In this document: positions 7,288 to 11,292 of the stretch, in pieces
Layout of the letters: every line of letters starts with the position of its first letter
Position numbering within the stretch: the first letter of the stretch is position 1
Assembly: GCA_036939355.1 (NCBI GenBank)
Contig: JALLAP010000773.1
Span: 1 to 11,292, forward strand
Direction of reading: 5' to 3'
Length of the DNA: 11,292 bases
Origin: Thalassiosira profunda
Taxonomy: Eukaryota > Bacillariophyta > Thalassiosirophyceae > Thalassiosirales > Thalassiosiraceae
Notes under the pieces: model-generated
The model's input: the letters and a program-made list of their open reading frames with translations, nothing else
Databases searched by the model: none
Told to the model about the DNA's origin: nothing
Translations under genes and position numbers: made by a program

Positions 7288-8065
7288 ATGGCGCTCCTCC
7301 TACGCCGATTATCCCGCTCCGCTGGGCCGTCGGCGTCGGCGCTGCTGTTGGCCGGCCGATCGGCCCTCCGCGGCGGCGGCTTCGCCTTGTCCTCGGCCGC
7401 GAAGAGCGACGACGGTGATGGCGCGAGCACGAGATATGATGCACCCCCTGCGACGGTGAGCAGCGACAGCGGCGCGGTGCCACGCTCTCGGACACCGGGC
7501 GAGGATAATGGCTCGGCGCGGCAGCGGCAACGGGTGCGCAGGCGGACCCGCGGGAGAGCCATCGACGAGGATGGCGGAGTGCCATCGCTGGGGGACTTCA
7601 TGCACCGCGCCAAGGTATTGAAGCAATATCGAAGCTTCGTGCGGCTCGCCCGGTTCGTGGACGGGAACGACGGCGGCGCCGTTGGAGAATGCCGCGCGGC
7701 GCTGGAGGAGGTCCGCCTGTCGTACAAAATGGGAATGAAGAAGGATGCCGATGTTTTGTCGAAGAACATGGCGTTTTCGGAGGTGAGTAAAGATGAATGC
7801 ATTTGAAGAAGTCATCCGCACTCGCGGTTCTCTTCTTTGCTGCAACTTATTCATTGCAATATCGCTGCAGGGCGAACGCCGACTGCGTGAACTGGAGGCA
7901 ATGGTGGGATATTCCGCAGACAAGCAACAGGAGATGTCGAGTGCTGCATTATCGCCTGAAAGTTACGACGAGGACAGCTGGATCAATATTCGGGACGAGG
8001 AAGATCCCCGGGGCAGGGTGGGGGTGCAATGGCCGTGGGAGAGTGGTGACAACGAGGCCAAATAG
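7288..8065 (+). CDS. LYR-motif (LYRM2-like) mitochondrial protein
   Basis: Two exons, 7288-7782 and 7871-8065, join in phase 0 to 229 residues. The N-terminus MALLLRRLSRSAG...LLAGRSALRGG is Arg-rich, lacks acids for about 40 residues and looks like a mitochondrial presequence. After a disordered, Arg-rich linker (40-96) comes a Complex1_LYR domain (about 100-178): SLGDFMHRAKVLKQYRSFVRLAR, with the LYR tripeptide as QYR (Y114-R115), then EEVRLSYK and, in exon 2, GERRLRELEAMVG. This order matches LYRM2 (FMxRxxVLxxYR ... LxELE). LYR proteins bind the mitochondrial acyl carrier protein and serve as assembly factors or subunits; LYRM2 is linked to respiratory complex I. A C-terminal acidic tail (180-229, with QWPWESGD) extends beyond the usual length of about 90 residues. 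The assignment to the LYR family is firm; the LYRM2 subtype is likely. Confidence 0.85.
7783..7870 (+). other. Intron of the LYR-protein gene (88 nt)
   Basis: Donor GAG|GTGAGTAAA and acceptor ATCGCTGCAG|GGCGAA. It splits the LYR domain between FSE and GERRLRELE in phase 0. If retained, the first frame meets a TGA at 7804-7806. Confidence 0.88.
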
Positions 8066-8172
8066 GCAAAACAAGGTTTTGATTTGGCGACGCACAGGAT
8101 TGCTTGGCATTATTTGTCTATTGCTTACATTATGTTCATGTTCAGGATACAACATTGAACAAAAAGAAGACA

Positions 8173-9555
8173 TCACGCGCTGTGCCTCAATAGCCAGGCG
8201 GCAGACGTGGCCAGGGGCTGTTTTACAAACGAGCGTCCGTTCTCCTCCTGCTCGTCATCTTCCTCTTCGTCTTCCTCGCTCAATTCGTGTTGATCTTTTC
8301 GATGCCGCGGAGAATTGTATCGCCAATTGTCCAACACGGTGCTCCATTTTGGTACTACCGACTGCCGCGATACCATAAAGTTCACAACTTTGCCCATCAT
8401 CGCCGCCGTCATGGCTCTCGTCAGAGAGCCCTGCATGTCTAGACTCGATTTCATCACCTTCTCCATATCCTCGAACGACCATTCGATGACCTCGATATCT
8501 TCCACTGCCACGATGGTGGAGATTGCGCAGTATTTGTACGGTTCGTCGCTGGGCGGCAAACCAGAGCGTATTGTCGCTGGGCTCGATTCGGCCTCTTTGT
8601 CTTTCTTTCCCGAGAGTTTCGTTCCGAGCGATTTTGGAGCGTGATCTCGATCCCACAGCGATTGCAGAAAGGCCATTTCTCCCACCCACGCGCCCGAATC
8701 TCCTCCCTGCATGGACAATCGATTGCCCGGCATGCTTCCCATGGCGGTCAGATGTCTCCCCATGACGTTGGCGCGGGTCTTCCCTCGCACCACCAGCTTC
8801 ACTGATGATATTTGCTCCCCCTGCCGGGACAACACTTCACCCTTTGGTATGCCGTGCATTTTGCCCTGGGACATGACCTTTTCAAACTGCTTCGGCGTCA
8901 CCCCGAACGGCTGAAAATGCTCGTTGAAGATCTCCTCTTCGTGCTCCGACAAGAACACCTTCCCTTTGCGCTCCGTCATGATCCTGACAATGTTATAACC
9001 GTTGACCCCGGCAAACAGGGACACCCAGCCGATCGGTCCCCATCGAACCGGAGGAGACATTAACGAATACATGATGAACGTGCAGTTGCCCGTCAGCGCG
9101 AGGGATCGGAGCTCGAGCACGTCCGCCCGCGTGAAACCAACGAGGGTGGCCAACGAACCGACGTTCAAGAGAACGAGCGGCGCGTTGAGCTTCCACCACG
9201 ACCGCCAGCTCCACGTCGATTGCTGGCCCGCCCCGCCACCGCCGCCGGCGGGCTTTGTCGCCGCCAAAACCTCCGCCGCGGCCTGCGGCGGGGGCGTCTT
9301 GAACGGCTGGGGCACCACCTGCGGCCCCGCGGGGGGCAATTTGATCAGTTCCGGTGGCTTCTTCTTCTGCTTCTGTATTGGCCGCCGGTACCAGTTGCCC
9401 TTGTAGACGAAGCGCACGAACTCTGTCGGCTTCTTCTTCGTCTTGCGGGGCTTGTGCAGCCCGCGGAAGGCGCGGCGGACGACGAGTCCGGCGTCCCAGG
9501 TGATGTCGTTGAATATGCGGGCGATGAGCCCGGGGTTGCTGCGCCCTCGCGACAT
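8173..9555 (-). CDS. Popeye-domain-like membrane protein with cyclic-nucleotide-binding fold
   Basis: Single exon, 460 residues from the ATG at 9555. An in-frame ATG at 9813 would add 86 Ser/Pro/Thr-rich residues with no visible domain, so the shorter form is preferred. Residues 1-122 are basic and Pro/Gln-rich with a poly-Gly patch (104-108). Three hydrophobic segments (about 125-141, 147-166, 173-194) follow, then EEEIFNEHFQPFGVTPKQFEKVM (206-228) and a beta-rich segment with KGEVLSRQGEQISSVKLVVRGK (238-259). This order matches the POPDC/Popeye family: three membrane spans and a cytosolic cyclic-nucleotide-type jelly roll. A phosphate-binding-cassette-like GEMAFL (292-297) and a closing AVEDIEVIEWSFEDMEKVMKS (350-370) complete the fold. 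A charged insert (about 305-337) interrupts the cassette and its usual Arg is not visible, so nucleotide binding is doubtful. The tail is highly acidic (426-438). The family call rests on pattern; the role is unknown. Confidence 0.75.
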   Translation of the reverse strand: MSRGRSNPGLIARIFNDITWDAGLVVRRAFRGLHKPRKTKKKPTEFVRFVYKGNWYRRPIQKQKKKPPELIKLPPAGPQVVPQPFKTPPPQAAAEVLAATKPAGGGGGAGQQSTWSWRSWWKLNAPLVLLNVGSLATLVGFTRADVLELRSLALTGNCTFIMYSLMSPPVRWGPIGWVSLFAGVNGYNIVRIMTERKGKVFLSEHEEEIFNEHFQPFGVTPKQFEKVMSQGKMHGIPKGEVLSRQGEQISSVKLVVRGKTRANVMGRHLTAMGSMPGNRLSMQGGDSGAWVGEMAFLQSLWDRDHAPKSLGTKLSGKKDKEAESSPATIRSGLPPSDEPYKYCAISTIVAVEDIEVIEWSFEDMEKVMKSSLDMQGSLTRAMTAAMMGKVVNFMVSRQSVVPKWSTVLDNWRYNSPRHRKDQHELSEEDEEEDDEQEENGRSFVKQPLATSAAWLLRHSA

Positions 9556-9975
9556 GGTGCACCGTCCATCGAAAGTGATGTCTTGGCGCGGTATCCTGGG
9601 TGGTCTGGGTATGCGGTATCTTGCAGTTCGGCTCTTCGAGCGTTTTGGGCTAGACAGGGCCGCCACTTCGACAGGAGACTGGCAACGCCCCAGCTGCCGA
9701 GATGGCTGAGAGTGAGAGGTGTACAAAGAGGTTGTGTGAGAAGTCGAGAAGTTGGAGGTCGGAGGAGGAAAAGGTTGCGAGCGTAGTGGGGTGCACTGTC
9801 CCAACTTTACCAAATCGGCTAAATAATTGAGTGTAGATTGGATACTTCATTTTGGGACGCTCCGAGCGATCCACTTTCACTTCCGCGCGCGCTTTGAAGA
9901 CGTCACTTCTGAGCTCCGGCACCTGCTCGCCTCGCCCCTCGCGCTCGGCTGCTCTGCTTGCCACTTCGGATTGCA
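9556..9975. promoter_or_regulatory. Divergent intergenic region between Popeye-like and TMEM97-like genes
   Basis: These 420 bases separate two divergent start codons and should contain both promoters. An AT-rich element CTAAATAATT lies at 9819-9828, in the middle of the region. An ACGTCA half-site of a bZIP/CRE-type element lies at 9900-9905; such sites act as CO2/cAMP-responsive elements in a diatom carbonic anhydrase promoter, but one copy is weak evidence. The part 9556-9813 is also open in the frame of the Popeye-like gene and could in principle be N-terminal coding. No other gene is seen. Confidence 0.4.
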
Positions 9976-10598
9976 ATGCCAGCATTGCAGGGTTTCACGA
10001 GGACGGCGTTCCTCTGCTTCTTCCTCTCGCACATCCCCATCACGCTGCTCATCGACTGCCAAGCCTTCTTGCCGCGGCACTTCTATCCCCAGGCGCTGCA
10101 AGATGTGGTGGATTGGTACGCCGAGACGTTCAAGGTGAGCTGGTGCAATCTGCTTGCGTGTACGTTGATATGCCATCTTATGCTCACAAGGTATCATGTG
10201 CTCGACAGGATAAGCTGATGCTTCATCCGACTGAAACGTGGTTTTCCGCGCTGGTGGCTGTCGAGACGTTGTTTCAGCTGCCCTTCTTTTTCCTGGCAGT
10301 GTATGCAATATTGCAACACCCCAATGGCGCAACGAACAAAGCAAACCATGCACTTATTCGAGGGGACGGGATCTTTCGATCGCTGTGCTTGATCTACGGG
10401 TCGTCGACCGCCACGACGATGGCTCCAATTCTCTCGTGTGTACTGACGGATGAAGATACAGTGCCTGGTGAAAAGGCTCTTTCGCTCGGATTCTATTTGC
10501 CGTATCTGATTTTCCCGCTATGGCTGGTTATCATTGCATTGTGCGAAGAGAATGTATTCGGTGCAGATCAAAGTGCTTCACAGAAGAAGAGGAGATGA
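9976..10598 (+). CDS. TMEM97: TMEM97 / sigma-2 receptor-like EXPERA protein
   Basis: Two exons, 9976-10134 and 10209-10598, join in phase 0 to 182 residues, close to the 176 of human TMEM97. Four membrane segments are visible (about 10-28, 66-86, 106-125, 140-160). Family signatures are strong: FLSHIPITLLIDCQAFLP (16-33), YPQALQDVVDWYAETFK|D (37-54) and ETLFQLPFF (72-80). Residues matching the known ligand-pocket acids of TMEM97 are all present: D27, D54 and E72. D54 is the first codon of exon 2, which supports the splice site. The C-terminus is KKRR, a KKxx dilysine ER-retrieval signal. TMEM97 is an ER membrane protein that binds sterols and affects cholesterol handling (it interacts with NPC1 in animals); an ER sterol or lipid role is inferred here. 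The start is the ATG at 9976, within ATTGCAATG. Confidence 0.93.
10135..10208 (+). other. Intron of the TMEM97-like gene (74 nt)
   Basis: Donor TTCAAG|GTGAGCTGG and acceptor GTGCTCGACAG|GATAAG, phase 0. It falls between Lys53 and the conserved pocket residue Asp54. Its length is not a multiple of three, so retention shifts the frame and stops at 10216-10218. Confidence 0.9.
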
Positions 10599-10695
10599 GC
10601 TGTGGTACCACCGAAACTGAGAGCAGTTGACATTGCAACTCTAGCTCATTCGTTTCACCATATTCCTCTGTTACATTGCTGGCGTTTCTCTATGT
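10599..10695. other. Short convergent 3' intergenic gap
   Basis: Only 97 bases separate the stop codons of the TMEM97-like and glycosyltransferase genes, so their 3' UTRs probably overlap. No polyadenylation consensus is evident. Confidence 0.5.
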
Positions 10696-10844
10696 TCATG
10701 ACTCCTCTGTTGCACTGGCATCGCCATCTCCCTTCAATTCAGAGTTCGTACCCTGTGCATCTTCGTCCTTGGCTTCCAACTCCAGACCGGCGTAGGTCGC
10801 CGCCCCCTCCTGTCCATTCATTTCCTCCAGGTCATCGGTGGCGG

Positions 10845-10884
<40 letters not shown>

Positions 10885-11292
10885 TTCACTGTCGTTGTTC
10901 TTGTCCGAGTGGACCCACAATCGCACATCGTCGTTCAGTGCATCCTCGCACATGGGCACCCTCGACTCGTCCTCCACCGTGCTGTCGAGCCACTCCTTGT
11001 AGTCCAAAAAGAGGGCGTCCACCCGCGCGCGCTTGTACGATCCCCAGTCGATGCCGTGCTCCTCCGGATTCTCCAGCAGGTCGGCCGCCGATAAGTGTTG
11101 CTTTTGCATCGCCTTGGGTTTTTTGTTCCACTCCAGCCGGGATTTGGAGTCCAGGTGCGGATAGTGGACCAGAAAAGCACCCCCGAGCTGGGAGAACTGA
11201 TAGCCGGATCGTCTAAGATGCATCGCCCACGTCATTTTGTTCTTTCCGTATCCCGTGAATCCCTCCTGGAACGGGGGCAGGTCGCTGCAGAA
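10696..11292 (-). CDS. LARGE/GT49-like glycosyltransferase, C-terminal part (5' end off window)
   Basis: The minus-strand frame is open from the right edge to a stop at 10696, giving 198 residues of a gene that begins beyond the window. The edge encodes the end of a catalytic domain: LPPFQEGFTGYGKNKMTWAM, then LRRSGYQFSQLGGAFLVHYPH and a following W. This matches the closing block of GT49/LARGE-type domains (LPxFxExFxGYGxNK..hL...GY.F.VL..aFxxHxPH). Known relatives (LARGE, B4GAT1) are Golgi type II enzymes that add xylose or glucuronic acid to glycans; the donor sugar here is unknown. Beyond about residue 60 the protein has a non-catalytic extension with basic patches (KKPKAMQKQH, YKRARVD) and a very acidic tail including 14 consecutive Glu. 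A start at the ATG at 11235 is unlikely because the conserved motif begins before it. Confidence 0.8.
10846..10887. repeat. CTC/TTC trinucleotide tract encoding poly-Glu
   Basis: Fourteen triplets of CTC or TTC on the plus strand read as GAG/GAA on the minus strand, giving 14 consecutive glutamates in the tail of the glycosyltransferase. The mix of two codons suggests an old or selected run more than a fresh pure microsatellite. Confidence 0.9.

Noticed and set aside
2492..9572. A 16-base match (GTGCACCGTCCATCGA) at 2492-2507 and 9557-9572
   Set aside because: One copy is in the coding sequence of the SLOG gene and the other just upstream of the Popeye-like start. There is no similarity beyond it, so I treat it as coincidence.
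9556..9813. N-terminal extension of the Popeye-like protein from an ATG at 9813
   Set aside because: The 86 extra residues are Ser/Pro/Thr-rich without domain or targeting signal and would take up most of the shared promoter region. Kept only as an alternative start.
1..11292. Mobile elements, CRISPR arrays, tRNA or rRNA genes, defence systems
   Set aside because: No transposase or reverse transcriptase motifs, no terminal inverted repeats, no spaced repeat arrays and no cloverleaf or rRNA signature were seen on either strand.

Overview
The window is nuclear DNA from a eukaryotic alga with a secondary (red-lineage) plastid, most likely a photosynthetic stramenopile such as a diatom, bolidophyte or relative. 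Four things point there. Genes are dense, with one or two exons each. The three introns I could place are short (74-90 nt) with GTGAG donors and YAG acceptors. Several proteins start with a signal peptide ending in the A-F motif typical of stramenopile plastid presequences. The set of families (front-end cytochrome b5 desaturase, TMEM97/EXPERA, Popeye-like, LYR, LARGE-like glycosyltransferase) is eukaryotic. I cannot name the species.

Layout from left to right: (1) 3' part of an unknown, probably plastid-targeted acidic protein (+, <2-1450). (2) A plastid-targeted DprA/SLOG Rossmann-fold protein in two exons (-, 1671-2606). (3) A plastid-targeted zinc-ribbon Nudix hydrolase (+, 3053-3769). 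(4) A membrane-anchored aldo-keto reductase (-, 3876-5018). (5) A cytochrome b5-fusion front-end fatty-acid/sphingolipid desaturase (-, 5518-7035). (6) A mitochondrial LYR-motif protein resembling LYRM2, two exons (+, 7288-8065). (7) A Popeye-domain-like membrane protein with a degenerate cyclic-nucleotide fold (-, 8173-9555). (8) A TMEM97/sigma-2-receptor-like EXPERA protein, two exons (+, 9976-10598). (9) The C-terminal part of a LARGE/GT49-like glycosyltransferase with an acidic tail (-, 10696->11292).

Genes almost always alternate in direction, giving four convergent pairs (three with gaps of only 97-107 bp) and three divergent intergenic regions of 252-446 bp that must hold paired promoters. 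There is no sign of an operon or one shared pathway. The first three genes are all probably plastid-directed; the desaturase and TMEM97 homologue belong to lipid and sterol biology of the endomembranes; the LYR protein is mitochondrial.

The most unusual item is a decayed second copy of the 5' end of the Nudix gene. It covers the start codon and signal-peptide region, is about 90% identical, and lies just past the Nudix stop codon against the 3' end of the aldo-keto reductase. I found no mobile element, CRISPR array, tRNA or rRNA.
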